Source: an uncultured Ignavibacterium sp. (GTDB lineage: Bacteria > Bacteroidota > Ignavibacteria > Ignavibacteriales > Ignavibacteriaceae). From it: 48,182 nucleotides of DNA. Below the pieces are notes generated by a model. The model made no database searches. It saw nothing but the letters and a program-made list of their open reading frames with translations, and was not told where the DNA came from. Positions 21,138-30,216 of the stretch are shown here, in pieces. The stretch's first letter is position 1. The number at the start of each line of letters is the position of its first letter. The stretch is from the NCBI GenBank assembly GCA_937934185.1, contig CALHAB010000115.1:1-48182 (forward strand), written 5' to 3'. Made by a program: the position numbers and the translations under genes.

Positions 21138-21422
21138 ATGCCAAGGTCGGTCAAAAAAGGTCCATTTGTAGATTATAAACTTTACGAAAAAGTTAAAAAA
21201 TTAAACGATACCAATCAGAAAAAAATTATTAAAACATGGTCTCGTTCATCTACAATTATTCCTGAATTTGTTGGACACACTATTGCTGTTCATAATGGAA
21301 AACAAATGATTCCTGTTTACATCACTGAAAATATGGTGGGACATAAATTAGGTGAATTTGCACCAACCAGAATTTTCAGAGGTCATCCGGGAACAAAAGC
21401 TGATAAAGCAGCTAAAGGTTAA
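21138..21422 (+). CDS. rpsS: 30S ribosomal protein S19
   Basis: S19 is a 30S head protein close to the A-site finger. The 94-aa product starts [15 protein letters not shown]. It has the conserved [22 protein letters not shown] (positions about 34-55) and [16 protein letters not shown] segments. The TAGGAATCAC before the ATG provides a moderate SD. It lies 17 nt after rplB and 21 nt before rplV. Confidence 0.98.
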   Translation: MPRSVKKGPFVDYKLYEKVKKLNDTNQKKIIKTWSRSSTIIPEFVGHTIAVHNGKQMIPVYITENMVGHKLGEFAPTRIFRGHPGTKADKAAKG

Positions 21423-21443
21423 TAAACAGGTAGAGAAAGTAAT

Positions 21444-21788
21444 ATGGAAGCCAGAGCAGTAAATAAATACATTGGTTCATCTCCCAGAAAAATGAGATTA
21501 GTTGTTGATCTCATCAGAGGTATGTCGGTTGAAAGAGCATTGGAAGTTTTACATTTTACTCCCAAAGCAGCTGCAAAGCATGTTGAAAAAACTTTAAGAT
21601 CAGCTGTTGCTAATGCAGTTAATTCAAATGAAAACGAACGAGTTGAACCGGAAGATTTGTATGTAAAGGAAGTATTTGTTAATCAAGGCCCAACATTAAA
21701 AAGAATTTCACCGGCACCAATGGGCCGTGCCTATAGAATAAGAAAAAGATCTTGTCATTTAACAATTGTAGTAGCCAGTAAAGCTTAA
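21444..21788 (+). CDS. rplV: 50S ribosomal protein L22
   Basis: L22 has a globular domain on the surface and a beta hairpin in the exit tunnel. The 114-aa product starts [20 protein letters not shown]. It contains the tunnel hairpin region [21 protein letters not shown] (about residues 79-99) and ends in a basic strand, [11 protein letters not shown] weak AGAGAAAG is the only visible ribosome binding site. The order rpsS-rplV-rpsC is the standard S10 order. Confidence 0.98.
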   Translation: MEARAVNKYIGSSPRKMRLVVDLIRGMSVERALEVLHFTPKAAAKHVEKTLRSAVANAVNSNENERVEPEDLYVKEVFVNQGPTLKRISPAPMGRAYRIRKRSCHLTIVVASKA

Positions 21789-21805
21789 AATCAGGAGGAA
21801 TATTT

Positions 21806-22447
21806 TTGGGACAAAAGACAAACCCGATCGGATTAAGAGTTGGAGTAATTAGAGGATGGGATTCCAACTGGTATGAAAAAAAATCATACGCTCCAAAGTT
21901 GAAGGAAGACAATAAGCTAAGAGCTTATATCAGAAACAGATTAAAGAAAGCTGGCATATCGAGAATTGTAATTGATAGAACATCAAAGAATATTATAGTT
22001 AATATTCATACTTCGCGTCCGGGTGTTGTTATTGGTAAAAGCGGTAAAGAAATTACCCAGCTTGAAGAAGAACTAAAAACTATAAGCAATAAAGATGTAA
22101 AAGTTCAGATATCAGAAATAAAAAGACCCGAGCTTGATGCATATCTTGTTGCTGAAAATATTGCCAGTCAGATTGAAGGAAGAGTTTCATACAGACGTGC
22201 AATGAAAATGGCAATTACTGCTGCAATGAGAATGGGTGCCGAAGGTATTAGAATAATGTGTTCAGGTCGTTTGGCCGGTGCTGAAATAGCAAGAGCCGAG
22301 CAATATAAAGAAGGGAGAATTCCTCTTCACACTTTAAGAGCTGATATTGATTATGCTCAGGGAAGAGCGGAAACAGTTTATGGCTCAATAGGAATTAAAG
22401 TATGGATTTGCCGAGGAGAAATTCTGGGCAAAAGAGTTTCAGAATAA
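21806..22447 (+). CDS. rpsC: 30S ribosomal protein S3
   Basis: S3 lines the mRNA entry channel. The start is TTG at 21806, with a perfect AGGAGG at 21793-21798, and the product begins [20 protein letters not shown] as in the family. The 213-aa protein has the KH-type motif [20 protein letters not shown] and the helicase-related segment [18 protein letters not shown]. It ends without the long C-terminal tail seen in some bacteria. Confidence 0.97.
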   Translation: MGQKTNPIGLRVGVIRGWDSNWYEKKSYAPKLKEDNKLRAYIRNRLKKAGISRIVIDRTSKNIIVNIHTSRPGVVIGKSGKEITQLEEELKTISNKDVKVQISEIKRPELDAYLVAENIASQIEGRVSYRRAMKMAITAAMRMGAEGIRIMCSGRLAGAEIARAEQYKEGRIPLHTLRADIDYAQGRAETVYGSIGIKVWICRGEILGKRVSE

Positions 22448-22468
22448 TTTTACCAGGAGTTTATTCTT

Positions 22469-22885
22469 ATGTTAATGCCCAAAAGAGTTAAATACAGAAA
22501 AGCACAAAGAGGTAGAAGAAAAGGAAAAGCTTATCGCGGTTCTTCGGTTGCTTTTGGTGATTTTGGATTAAAAGCTTTGGAGCCTGCCTGGATTACAAGC
22601 AGACAGATCGAAGCTTGCAGAGTTGCGCTTTCAAGGTCTATGAAAAGAGACGGTAAGGTTTGGATAAGAATTTTCCCGGATAAACCAGTTAGTAAAAAAC
22701 CTCTTGAAACAAGAATGGGAAAAGGAAAAGGCGCCCCGGAATTTTGGGTTGCAGTTGTTAAACCCGGCAGAATAATGTTTGAAGTTGGTGGTGTTTCCAA
22801 AGAAATTGCTAATGAAGCTTTGAAACTTTGTTCTTATAAGTTACCTATTAAAACCAAAGTAGTTCAGAGACCTGATTACGAATAG
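22469..22885 (+). CDS. rplP: 50S ribosomal protein L16
   Basis: L16 organises the A-site side of the peptidyl transferase centre. The 138-aa product has the [22 protein letters not shown] start, the [15 protein letters not shown] helix, and [21 protein letters not shown] with the functional Arg loop. ATG 22469 is used because AGGAG lies 9 nt upstream. ATG 22475, which gives the exact family start MPKR, is an alternative but lies 15 nt from that SD. Confidence 0.96.
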   Translation: MLMPKRVKYRKAQRGRRKGKAYRGSSVAFGDFGLKALEPAWITSRQIEACRVALSRSMKRDGKVWIRIFPDKPVSKKPLETRMGKGKGAPEFWVAVVKPGRIMFEVGGVSKEIANEALKLCSYKLPIKTKVVQRPDYE

Positions 22886-22896
22886 AGGACAGCAAA

Positions 22897-23133
22897 ATGA
22901 AAATTTATGAAATTAGAGAAATGAGTACAGACGAGTTAATAAAAAGAATCCAGGAGGAGGAGAGAAATCTTGTAGATCTTCGTTTCTCTCATCACCTTAA
23001 ACAGTTGACAAATACAGCTAAACTCAAACTCGTCAGAAGAGATATTGCAAAAATGAAAACAGTTCTGAGAGAAAGAGAACTCAAAGCTCAGAAAGAAGCT
23101 AAAAGCAAAACCAAAGAAGGAGCTGGATCTTAA
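22897..23133 (+). CDS. rpmC: 50S ribosomal protein L29
   Basis: L29 lies beside L23 at the exit tunnel. The 78-aa product is a two-helix protein. It has the [26 protein letters not shown] first helix and the conserved [22 protein letters not shown] second helix. A short Lys/Glu-rich tail (about residues 64-78) extends it slightly beyond the usual length. Its stop overlaps the rpsQ start by one base (TAATG), so the two are translationally coupled. Confidence 0.96.
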   Translation: MKIYEIREMSTDELIKRIQEEERNLVDLRFSHHLKQLTNTAKLKLVRRDIAKMKTVLRERELKAQKEAKSKTKEGAGS

Positions 23134-23390
23134 TGGAAAAACGTGGACTGAGAAAAACCAGAATTGGTATTGTTGTAAGTAATAAAATGGATAAGACTAT
23201 TACAGTTGCAATTGAAAGAAGAGTGGCACACCCTATCTATAAAAAGTATTTTAAGAAGACCACAAAGCTTATGGCTCACGATGAAAAAAGAGAGTGTTCA
23301 ATTGGTGACAAAGTTAAGATTATGGAAACACGGCCTCTTAGTAAAAGAAAAAGATGGCGTCTAGTAGAAATTGTTGAAAAAGCCAAGTAA
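23133..23390 (+). CDS. rpsQ: 30S ribosomal protein S17
   Basis: S17 is a primary 16S rRNA-binding protein with an OB fold. The 85-aa product has [29 protein letters not shown] and [29 protein letters not shown], both typical. The ATG overlaps the rpmC stop by one base, and GAAGGAGC lies a suitable distance upstream inside rpmC. rplN follows after 15 nt. Confidence 0.97.
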   Translation: MEKRGLRKTRIGIVVSNKMDKTITVAIERRVAHPIYKKYFKKTTKLMAHDEKRECSIGDKVKIMETRPLSKRKRWRLVEIVEKAK

Positions 23391-23405
23391 GGAGTTTGAT
23401 AAAAA

Positions 23406-23774
23406 ATGATTCAAGAAGAAACTAATCTTGTTGTAGCTGATAATTCCGGAGCCAAAAGAGTACGCTGTATCAGAGTACTCGGAGGCAGCAACAGAAGATA
23501 TGCTTCAGTTGGCGATACAATTGTTGTATCTGTTAAATCAGCTATCCCAAACGGTACTGTTAAAAAAGGTGAAGTATCACGAGCAGTTGTAGTTCGTACA
23601 AAAAAAGAAGTCAGAAGAAAAGACGGTACTTACATCCGTTTCGACGAAAACGCTGCTGTATTGATTAACAACCAGGGCGAACCAAGAGGAACCCGTATCT
23701 TCGGACCAGTTGCCCGTGAACTTAGAGAAAAACAATTTACAAAAATTGTATCATTAGCTCCTGAAGTTTTATAA
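23406..23774 (+). CDS. rplN: 50S ribosomal protein L14
   Basis: L14 lies at the subunit interface and is the site where RsfS-type factors bind. The 122-aa product starts [20 protein letters not shown], with the conserved ADNSGAK motif. It continues with [18 protein letters not shown] and [19 protein letters not shown] lies upstream of the ATG. This is the standard length for the family. Confidence 0.98.
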   Translation: MIQEETNLVVADNSGAKRVRCIRVLGGSNRRYASVGDTIVVSVKSAIPNGTVKKGEVSRAVVVRTKKEVRRKDGTYIRFDENAAVLINNQGEPRGTRIFGPVARELREKQFTKIVSLAPEVL

Positions 23775-23786
23775 GGATTTATGAGA

Positions 23787-24110
23787 ATGAAAATAAAGAA
23801 AAACGATACAGTAATGGTAATTGCCGGTAACGACAGAGGTAAAACCGGAAAAGTTCTCAAAGTGTTTCCAAAGGAATCCCGCGTAATAGTTGAAGGGATA
23901 AATTTGAGAAAGCGTCATACAAAACCTTCTCAAAGAAATCCTCAGGGCGGAATTCTTGAGAAAGAAGCTCCTATTCATATCTCAAATGTTATGATCATTG
24001 ATCCAAAAACCAATGAGCCAACACGAATAGGCGCAAAAATTATTCTGGATGAAAAAACCGGTAAGAAAAAAATTGCTCGTGTCAGCAAAGCTTCCGGCGA
24101 GATGTTATAA
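23787..24110 (+). CDS. rplX: 50S ribosomal protein L24
   Basis: L24 starts 50S assembly. It is a KOW-domain protein: [20 protein letters not shown] is near the N-terminus and the [25 protein letters not shown] segment follows. I prefer ATG 23787, which lies 9 nt from AAGGA and gives the family start MKIKK (107 aa). The in-frame ATG at 23781 (109 aa) is only 3 nt from that SD but cannot be excluded. Confidence 0.94.
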   Translation: MKIKKNDTVMVIAGNDRGKTGKVLKVFPKESRVIVEGINLRKRHTKPSQRNPQGGILEKEAPIHISNVMIIDPKTNEPTRIGAKIILDEKTGKKKIARVSKASGEML

Positions 24111-24135
24111 AATTTAATTATTAGGGTTTTAGATA

Positions 24136-24792
24136 ATGGCTGAAAAGAAAACCAAACAGACTGATAAACAAACTAAACAAAAAGCTGCTCCTAAAGCTGA
24201 AGTTGCGAAGACAACTGAAAAAGAAATTAAAATTCGCTGCAGACTAGCGGAATATTATAAGAATGTTGTTGCACCGGAACTGATGAAAACTTTTAATTAT
24301 AAAAATGTTATGCAGGTTCCGAAAATTTCAAAAATTGTTGTTAATATGGGTCTTGGTGCAGCAGTTTCTGATCCTAAAATTCTTGAAGAAGCAGTTAAAG
24401 AGCTTGAAGCTATAACTGGTCAGAAAGCCAGCATCAGAAAAGCTAAAAAAGCAATTTCTAACTTTAAGCTTCGTGCAGGAATGAATATTGGTGCAACTGT
24501 TACTTTACGAAGAGAAAAAATGTATGAGTTCTTAGACAGACTTATTAATATTGCCCTTCCGAGAGTAAGAGACTTCAGAGGTTTGTCTGATAAATCTTTT
24601 GATGGAAGAGGTAATTATACTTTAGGTATTAAGGAACAAATAATTTTTCCGGAAATTAATGTTGACAAAGTAAGCAGAATTGTTGGTATGGATGTTACAA
24701 TCGTAACAACTGCAGAAACCGATAATGAAGCTTATGAATTACTCAAAGGTTTTGGATTTCCGTTTAGAAAAAAAGAAGTTAACCAAGCTTAA
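24136..24792 (+). CDS. rplE: 50S ribosomal protein L5 with N-terminal extension
   Basis: L5 binds 5S rRNA in the central protuberance and contacts P-site tRNA. The conserved core begins near residue 38 ([19 protein letters not shown]) and includes [14 protein letters not shown] and the [21 protein letters not shown] loop. Family members are about 180 aa; this one is 218 aa. The first 37 residues or so are an additional Lys/Gln/Thr/Ala-rich, probably unstructured segment. The next Met (residue 50) lies inside the core, and no alternative start codon lies between, so the extension appears real. Confidence 0.96.
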   Translation: MAEKKTKQTDKQTKQKAAPKAEVAKTTEKEIKIRCRLAEYYKNVVAPELMKTFNYKNVMQVPKISKIVVNMGLGAAVSDPKILEEAVKELEAITGQKASIRKAKKAISNFKLRAGMNIGATVTLRREKMYEFLDRLINIALPRVRDFRGLSDKSFDGRGNYTLGIKEQIIFPEINVDKVSRIVGMDVTIVTTAETDNEAYELLKGFGFPFRKKEVNQA

Positions 24793-24806
24793 AAGGAAAT
24801 AATTAA

Positions 24807-25076
24807 ATGGCAAGATTAAGTTCAATAGTAAGAGACGAAAAAAGAAAAAAACTTTACGAGAAATACAAAAAACTTCGTGAAGAACTTAAGGCAAAGGGTG
24901 ATTATGAAGCTCTTCAAAAGCTTCCAAGAAATTCATCCGTTACCAGATTAAAAAACAGATGTATGTTTACTGGTCGTGCAAGAGCATATTACAGAAAGTT
25001 TGGTGTATCGAGATTAGTTCTAAGAGAGATGGCTCTTAGAGGTGAAATTCCCGGATTAAAAAAGTCAAGTTGGTAA
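24807..25076 (+). CDS. rpsN: 30S ribosomal protein S14 (zinc-free form)
   Basis: S14 is a 30S head protein. The 89-aa product has the long form architecture with [19 protein letters not shown] at the start and [19 protein letters not shown] near the end. The two CxxC pairs of the zinc form are missing; only one Cys is present. AAAGGAAAT upstream supports the ATG. It lies between rplE and rpsH, as is standard for the spc operon. Confidence 0.97.
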   Translation: MARLSSIVRDEKRKKLYEKYKKLREELKAKGDYEALQKLPRNSSVTRLKNRCMFTGRARAYYRKFGVSRLVLREMALRGEIPGLKKSSW

Positions 25077-25091
25077 AAAAGGAGTTATTAA

Positions 25092-25487
25092 ATGGCAGTT
25101 ACAGATCCGATAGCAGATTTTTTAACACGAATCAGAAACGCTTCTAAAGCTAAATTGCTTAGAGTTGATATACCTGCATCGAAAATGAAAATTCAGATTG
25201 CTGAAATTCTGAAAAATGAAAAGTATATTCACGATTACACGATTATCGAAGATAACAAGCAGAACATCCTTCGTATTCAGTTGAAATATCGTGGAGGTGT
25301 TCCTGCAATAAGTGGTTTGAGAAGAATCAGCAAACCCGGATTAAGAGTATATAAACCTGCAGAACAATTACCAAGAGTATTAAATGGTCTTGGAACTGCA
25401 GTAATATCTACATCAAAAGGATTACTTACTGATAAACAGGCAAGAAGCCAGTCAATAGGCGGCGAAGTAATCTGCTATATTTGGTAA
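25092..25487 (+). CDS. rpsH: 30S ribosomal protein S8
   Basis: S8 binds the central domain of 16S rRNA, and in E. coli it represses the spc operon. The 131-aa product starts [20 protein letters not shown]. It ends with the conserved [25 protein letters not shown] and GGEVICYIW segments. AAAGGAGTT precedes the ATG. The length is normal. No S8-type operator was recognised in the rplE region. Confidence 0.98.
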   Translation: MAVTDPIADFLTRIRNASKAKLLRVDIPASKMKIQIAEILKNEKYIHDYTIIEDNKQNILRIQLKYRGGVPAISGLRRISKPGLRVYKPAEQLPRVLNGLGTAVISTSKGLLTDKQARSQSIGGEVICYIW

Positions 25488-25508
25488 AATTTTAGCTGGA
25501 GAGATAAA

Positions 25509-26048
25509 GTGTCAAGAATTGGTAAAAAACCTATAGAAGTACCTTCTGGAGTTACGGTAACTGTCAGTGGACAAGTTGTAAAAGTTAAAGGTCCGCAAGG
25601 TGAACTTCAAACTACTGTTCATCCGAATATTTCTGTTAAAATGGAGAACAATGTGATTGAAGTTAAAAGACCCGATGATCAGAAAGAAAATCGTGCTTTG
25701 CACGGACTTACCAGAGCACTTATTCAAAATATGATTAAAGGTGTTTCTGAAGGTTATAAAAAAGTTTTGGATATTGTTGGTGTTGGTTACAAAGCTGAAT
25801 TAAAGGGAACTAATCTTTTAGTTACCATTGGTTATTCGCATCCGATTTATTTTATTCCTCCTGCAGGAATAAAATTGGAAACACCAACTCCGACACAAAT
25901 AATAGTTTCAGGAATTGATAAACAGCTTGTCGGACTAGTAGCTTCAAAAATAAGATCATTCAGAAAACCTGAACCATATAAAGGCAAAGGAATAAAATAT
26001 TCTGATGAACAGATTTTAAGAAAAGCCGGTAAGACAGCTGGTAAATAA
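25509..26048 (+). CDS. rplF: 50S ribosomal protein L6
   Basis: L6 lies near the sarcin-ricin loop. The GTG start at 25509 follows GGAGA and gives the family start [15 protein letters not shown]. The 179-aa protein has two tandem alpha/beta domains and the signature [22 protein letters not shown] near the C-terminus. It follows rpsH by 21 nt and precedes rplR by 17 nt. Confidence 0.98.
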   Translation: MSRIGKKPIEVPSGVTVTVSGQVVKVKGPQGELQTTVHPNISVKMENNVIEVKRPDDQKENRALHGLTRALIQNMIKGVSEGYKKVLDIVGVGYKAELKGTNLLVTIGYSHPIYFIPPAGIKLETPTPTQIIVSGIDKQLVGLVASKIRSFRKPEPYKGKGIKYSDEQILRKAGKTAGK

Positions 26049-26065
26049 GAGATTGGGAGATCATA

Positions 26066-26431
26066 ATGTTTAAGAAAGACACAAAGAAAAGAGAAAAAAT
26101 AAAAATCAGAGTAAGAAAGAAAATTTTCGGTACTCCTGAAAGACCTCGTCTATCAGTTTACCGGAGTCTCAATCAGATTTATGCTCAGATTATTGATGAT
26201 ACTACAGGTAAAACTCTTGTAGCAGCATCGAGCTTATCAAAAGAAATTCTTGATGATGTTAAAAAAACATCCGGCAAGGTTTCTAAAAGTAAGCTTGTTG
26301 GAACTTTGATTGCAAAGAAAGCTCTGGAAAATAATATCACAACAGTTGTATTTGACAGAAATGGTTTTCGCTATCACGGTAGAATAAAAGCTGTTGCAGA
26401 TGGTGCCAGAGAAGGTGGTCTTAAGTTTTGA
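26066..26431 (+). CDS. rplR: 50S ribosomal protein L18
   Basis: L18 binds 5S rRNA together with L5. The 121-aa product has the basic N-terminal tail and the [20 protein letters not shown] segment. It ends [28 protein letters not shown], which is canonical. AGATTGGGAG upstream serves as the SD. Immediately after the stop, instead of rpsE, comes a tRNA-Gln gene, which is unusual for this operon. Confidence 0.97.
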   Translation: MFKKDTKKREKIKIRVRKKIFGTPERPRLSVYRSLNQIYAQIIDDTTGKTLVAASSLSKEILDDVKKTSGKVSKSKLVGTLIAKKALENNITTVVFDRNGFRYHGRIKAVADGAREGGLKF

Positions 26432-26435
26432 ATCT

Positions 26436-26509
26436 TGCCGGGTCGTCTAATGGTAGGACAGCGGCCTTTGGAGCCGTATGTAGAGGTTCGAATCCTCTCC
26501 CGGCAGCCA
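26436..26509 (+). tRNA. tRNA-Gln (TTG) inside the spc operon
   Basis: Acceptor TGCCGGG pairs with CCCGGCA (26499-26505), followed by discriminator G and an encoded CCA (26507-26509). The anticodon stem GCGGC/GCCGT carries TTG at 26468-26470, and the T arm is AGAGG-TTCGAAT-CCTCT. The gene lies 4 nt after the rplR stop on the same strand and 43 nt before rpsE, so it must be cut out of the ribosomal-protein mRNA. The other four tRNA genes in the window do not encode CCA, so the CCA here may be chance or a different origin. Confidence 0.95.
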
Positions 26510-26552
26510 AAGATAAAATTTTGTTTAACTAATAACTAAAGCAGAGTAAAAA

Positions 26553-27071
26553 GTGGAGAATAAATTTAAAGTTGCAAAGCCGACCGATGTTGAAGGATTA
26601 AAAGAAAAAGTCGTTCACATCAACAGAGTTGCTAAAGTTGTTAAAGGTGGAAGAAGATTTAGCTTTAATGCTATTGTTGTTGTTGGTAACGGAAATGGCA
26701 TTGTTGGAGTTGGTCTTGGTAAAGCTAATGAAGTAACAGACGCAATCTCTAAAGGTGTAGATGACGCAAAGAAAAATCTTGTTCAGGTTCCTGTTATCAG
26801 AGGAACTGTTGCCCACGAAATAATCGGAAAATACGGAGCCGGTAAAGTGCTACTTAAACCTGCTTCTCCTGGAACAGGATTAATTGCCGGTGGTGGAGTA
26901 AGAGCAGTGCTTGAAGCTGCTGGTATTACTGATGTTTTAACAAAATCGCTTGGTTCAAGTAATCCGCATAATCAGGTTAAAGCAACCCTTAAAGCTCTCA
27001 CTCAGCAGATCGACGCCAGAAAGATGGCAACTAAAAGAGGTGTAACTGTTAAAGAATTATTTGCTAACTGA
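26553..27071 (+). CDS. rpsE: 30S ribosomal protein S5
   Basis: S5 lies at the mRNA entry site and affects decoding fidelity. The 172-aa product has the double-stranded-RNA-binding-like N-terminal domain ([24 protein letters not shown]) and the [15 protein letters not shown] segment. It also has [20 protein letters not shown] in the C-terminal domain. The start is GTG at 26553 with only a weak AGAG upstream. The preceding 121-bp gap from rplR holds tRNA-Gln. Confidence 0.97.
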   Translation: MENKFKVAKPTDVEGLKEKVVHINRVAKVVKGGRRFSFNAIVVVGNGNGIVGVGLGKANEVTDAISKGVDDAKKNLVQVPVIRGTVAHEIIGKYGAGKVLLKPASPGTGLIAGGGVRAVLEAAGITDVLTKSLGSSNPHNQVKATLKALTQQIDARKMATKRGVTVKELFAN

Positions 27072-27078
27072 GGATAAA

Positions 27079-27264
27079 ATGTCAAAGATAAAAGTTATAC
27101 AAATCAGAAGTATTATTGATCGTCCCGAAGATCAGAAAAGAACTATCAAAGCTTTGGGATTAGGAAGACCAAATTATTCCAAAGTTCATAATGACACTCC
27201 TCAGATAAGAGGAATGATTAGAAAAGTAAGTCATTTAGTAAAAGTAGAAGAAGTTAAAGAATAA
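27079..27264 (+). CDS. rpmD: 50S ribosomal protein L30
   Basis: L30 is a small 50S protein, absent in some bacterial lineages. The ATG at 27079 gives 61 aa, the family length, and follows AGGA (27071-27074). A longer frame from 27061 would overlap rpsE and add six unlikely residues. The product has IKVIQIRSIIDRPEDQKRT and the conserved LGLGRPNYSKVHNDTPQIRGM. It lies 7 nt after rpsE, so the two are coupled. Confidence 0.96.
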   Translation: MSKIKVIQIRSIIDRPEDQKRTIKALGLGRPNYSKVHNDTPQIRGMIRKVSHLVKVEEVKE

Positions 27265-27277
27265 GCAGGAAATTATT

Positions 27278-27736
27278 ATGGATATTTTAAGCAATCTTAA
27301 ATATGCAAAAGGTGCTAAGAAGAACAGAAAAAGAGTTGCCCGTGGTGAAGGATCTGGTCACGGTGGTCAGGCAACCCGTGGAATGAATGGTCAGAAATCA
27401 AGATCAGGTGCAAAGTTCAGAGCGTGGTTTGAAGGCGGTCAAATGCCCTTGCAAAGAAGAATTCCGAAGTTCGGTTTTACAAATATCTTTAAAGTTGAAT
27501 ATCAGGTTGTAAATCTTAATGCACTTCAGAGAATTGCTAATGAAAATGCGCTTGATAATAAAACCTTAACTTTAGAAGATCTCAAAAATTTTGGGTTGAT
27601 CTCATCGGTTAATAAGCCGGTTAAAATTCTTGGCAAAGGTGATTTGAAAGCCAAATTATCAGTTCAGGCAAATGCATTTAGTAAATCAGCTCAGCAGAAA
27701 ATAGAAGCTGCTGGTGGTTCAATCACAAAGATTTAA
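27278..27736 (+). CDS. rplO: 50S ribosomal protein L15
   Basis: L15 is a late-assembly 50S protein. The 152-aa product has the extended N-terminal tail typical of the family (RVARGEGSGHGGQATRGMNG, QKSRSG) and a globular C-terminal domain ending QQKIEAAGGSITKI. Only AGGA lies upstream of the ATG. It precedes secY by 11 nt, in the conserved rpmD-rplO-secY order. Confidence 0.97.
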   Translation: MDILSNLKYAKGAKKNRKRVARGEGSGHGGQATRGMNGQKSRSGAKFRAWFEGGQMPLQRRIPKFGFTNIFKVEYQVVNLNALQRIANENALDNKTLTLEDLKNFGLISSVNKPVKILGKGDLKAKLSVQANAFSKSAQQKIEAAGGSITKI

Positions 27737-27747
27737 TACGGTATTAA

Positions 27748-29082
27748 ATGTCAAAATTTACTGATACTTTCAGAAATATATTTAAAATACACGAACTCAG
27801 GCAAAGAATACTTTACACCTTGGTTCTTTTGTTTATTGTCAGACTCGGTTCACATCTGACTACTCCGGGCGTTGATGCTGCATTGCTTACAGAAAGCATG
27901 AAGAATCAATCTTCTGATAGTTTGTTTGGATTGTACGATTTGTTTGTTGGAGGAGCATTCAGTAATGCTGCTATCTTTGCGCTGGGAATTATGCCTTATA
28001 TCTCTGCATCAATTATTCTTCAGTTACTTGGTGCTGTAGTTCCTTACTTTCAAAAACTTCAGCAGGAAGGTGAAGAAGGCAGAAAAAAAATTACTCAGCT
28101 TACCCGTTATGGAACTGTCCTTATTTCAGCAATGCAGGCTTGGGGAGTTACAGTAAGACTTTTGAATCTTGAAGTTAACGGAATGCCGATAGTTCCTGAT
28201 CCTGTCAGAGGTGTTGCCTGGGTGTTATCTACAATAGTTATTATGACTTCAGGTACAATTTTTATGATGTGGATGGGCGAGCAAATAACTGAAAAAGGTA
28301 TCGGTAACGGAATTTCGTTAATCATTTTCATTGGAATTATAGCAAGATTTCCATTTGCAATGCTTGATGAATACAGACTTATTCAGGCAGGACAAAGATC
28401 AATCATAGTTGAGATTATAATTTTTGCATTTATGTTTTTGATAATTGCCGGTGTTGTTCTTGTAACTCAAGGTACAAGAAGAATTCCTGTTCAATATGCA
28501 AAGAGGGTTGTAGGCAGAAAGATTTATGGTGGAGTGACACAGTATATACCACTTCGTGTTAATACTGCTGGTGTTATGCCTATAATTTTTGCACAGGCAA
28601 TAATGTTTATCCCGAATACTGTTTTATCGTTCTTCCCGAATAATGAATTTTTGCAGTCAGTTGCTAATTTGTTTCATTATCAATCTGCAGTGTATTCGAT
28701 TATTTATGCGTTGATGATCATATTCTTCACATATTTTTATACAGCAATTGCTTTCAATCCGAAAGATGTTGCTGATAATATGAAAAAACAGGGAGGATTT
28801 ATCCCGGGAATAAGACCTGGAAAACAAACATCTGATTTTATTGATAATATTTTAACCAAGATAACTTTACCTGGTTCTATCTTTTTAGCAATCATTGCAA
28901 TACTTCCTGCATTTGTATCTGCTTGGGGAGTTACAGGTCAGTTTGCTCAATTTTTTGGTGGAACAAGTTTATTGATTATTGTAGGTGTGGCACTTGATAC
29001 ATTACAGCAAATAGAATCTCACCTGTTAATGAGACATTACGATGGATTTATGAAATCAGGTAAGATTAAAGGCAGAAGATAA
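27748..29082 (+). CDS. secY: Preprotein translocase channel SecY
   Basis: SecY forms the protein-conducting channel of the inner membrane. The 444-aa product has the expected ten membrane helices. Recognisable parts are the plug and TM2 region (GIMPYISASIILQLL), TM5 (GNGISLIIFIGI), the cytoplasmic loop with RRIPVQYAKR, and the C-terminal loop with FIPGIRPGKQT. It starts 11 nt after rplO without a clear SD. An adk gene, often found between secY and map, is absent. The partner secE is at 2876. Confidence 0.98.
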   Translation: MSKFTDTFRNIFKIHELRQRILYTLVLLFIVRLGSHLTTPGVDAALLTESMKNQSSDSLFGLYDLFVGGAFSNAAIFALGIMPYISASIILQLLGAVVPYFQKLQQEGEEGRKKITQLTRYGTVLISAMQAWGVTVRLLNLEVNGMPIVPDPVRGVAWVLSTIVIMTSGTIFMMWMGEQITEKGIGNGISLIIFIGIIARFPFAMLDEYRLIQAGQRSIIVEIIIFAFMFLIIAGVVLVTQGTRRIPVQYAKRVVGRKIYGGVTQYIPLRVNTAGVMPIIFAQAIMFIPNTVLSFFPNNEFLQSVANLFHYQSAVYSIIYALMIIFFTYFYTAIAFNPKDVADNMKKQGGFIPGIRPGKQTSDFIDNILTKITLPGSIFLAIIAILPAFVSAWGVTGQFAQFFGGTSLLIIVGVALDTLQQIESHLLMRHYDGFMKSGKIKGRR

Positions 29083-29088
29083 TTTTTC

Positions 29089-29850
29089 GTGATACTGATT
29101 AAAAGTAAAAAAGAAATTGATTACATAGCAGAAAGTTGTAAGATAGTTGCTGAAACATTGCAGCTAGTTAAATCGAAAATAAAACCTGGGGTAACAACTG
29201 AAGAACTTGATTTGATTGCTGAAGATTATATCAGAAGCAACGGAGGTATTCCGGCATTTAAGGGATACTCTCAGCCGGGGACAAGACCTTTCCCGGGTTC
29301 AATTTGTGCTTCGATTGATGAAGAAGTTGTTCACGGCATACCCGGAAAGAGAATTTTGAAAGAAGGAGAAATCATTTCGATTGATGTTGGTGTATTAAAG
29401 AATAATTATTATGGTGATGCTGCTCTTTCAGTTGGTGTTGGTGAAATATCGGACCTGAAGAAAAAATTGCTTGATGTTACTGAAAAATCTCTTTATGAAG
29501 GAATTGCTCAGGCAATAGTTGGAAACAGAATTCACGATATTTCATATGCGGTTCAAAGTTATGTTGAAGCAAATGGATTTTCAATTGTTAAGGATTTATG
29601 CGGACACGGAGTAGGAAGATTTTTGCACGAGGATCCTTCTATTCCAAATTATGGAATAAAAGGAACAGGACCTAAGATCAAGAACGGAATGACATTAGCT
29701 ATTGAACCTATGGTTAATGCTGGTGATTGGCGGGTAAAAACTTTAGATGATGGTTGGACAGTTGTTACAGCAGATGGGCTACCCTCTGCTCATTTTGAAC
29801 ATACAATTTTGGTAAATGGAAATAAACCGGAGATATTGACAATAGCATAA
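29089..29850 (+). CDS. map: Type I methionine aminopeptidase
   Basis: This enzyme removes the N-terminal Met from new proteins. The GTG at 29089 is used; it lies 6 nt after secY and has no clear SD, so coupling is likely. The 253-aa product has the five metal ligands of the family: Asp99, Asp110, His173 (in [12 protein letters not shown]), Glu206 (in EPMVNAG) and Glu237 (in HFEHTIL). There is no N-terminal zinc-finger extension. Its stop overlaps the infA start by one base. Confidence 0.97.
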   Translation: MILIKSKKEIDYIAESCKIVAETLQLVKSKIKPGVTTEELDLIAEDYIRSNGGIPAFKGYSQPGTRPFPGSICASIDEEVVHGIPGKRILKEGEIISIDVGVLKNNYYGDAALSVGVGEISDLKKKLLDVTEKSLYEGIAQAIVGNRIHDISYAVQSYVEANGFSIVKDLCGHGVGRFLHEDPSIPNYGIKGTGPKIKNGMTLAIEPMVNAGDWRVKTLDDGWTVVTADGLPSAHFEHTILVNGNKPEILTIA

Positions 29851-30068
29851 TGGCTAAACAAGGACCAATAAAAGTTGATGGAGTAATTACTGAAACTTTA
29901 CCCAACGCAACATTCAGAGTTAAGTTGGATAATGGTCACGAAATATTAGCTCATATATCCGGTAAGATGAGAATGCATTACATAAAAATTTTAGTTGGAG
30001 ATAAAGTATCCGTTGAATTATCTCCATATGATTTAACAAAAGGAAGAATAACTTACAGATATAAGTAG
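29850..30068 (+). CDS. infA: Translation initiation factor IF-1
   Basis: IF-1 blocks the A site during initiation. The 72-aa product is an S1-type OB fold with the family pattern [40 protein letters not shown] and [16 protein letters not shown]. The ATG overlaps the map stop (TAATG), showing translational coupling. rpmJ follows after 9 nt. Confidence 0.98.
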   Translation: MAKQGPIKVDGVITETLPNATFRVKLDNGHEILAHISGKMRMHYIKILVGDKVSVELSPYDLTKGRITYRYK

Positions 30069-30077
30069 GATAATAAA

Positions 30078-30191
30078 ATGAAAGTAAGAGCTTCAGTTAA
30101 AAAGATGTGCGATAAGTGCAAGATAATTAAAAGAAAGGGCGTTGTCAGAGTAATCTGCAAAAACCCAAAACATAAACAAAGACAAGGTTAA
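30078..30191 (+). CDS. rpmJ: 50S ribosomal protein L36 (zinc-binding form)
   Basis: L36 is the smallest 50S protein. This 37-codon gene lies in the gap between infA and rpsM and encodes [20 protein letters not shown] followed by [17 protein letters not shown]. Cys11, Cys14, Cys27 and His32 form the zinc site, so this is the C-plus form, in contrast to L33 and S14 in the same block. AGGAT lies upstream of the ATG. Confidence 0.97.
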   Translation: MKVRASVKKMCDKCKIIKRKGVVRVICKNPKHKQRQG

Positions 30192-30216
30192 TTATTATTA
30201 AAGAAGGAGATTATCT

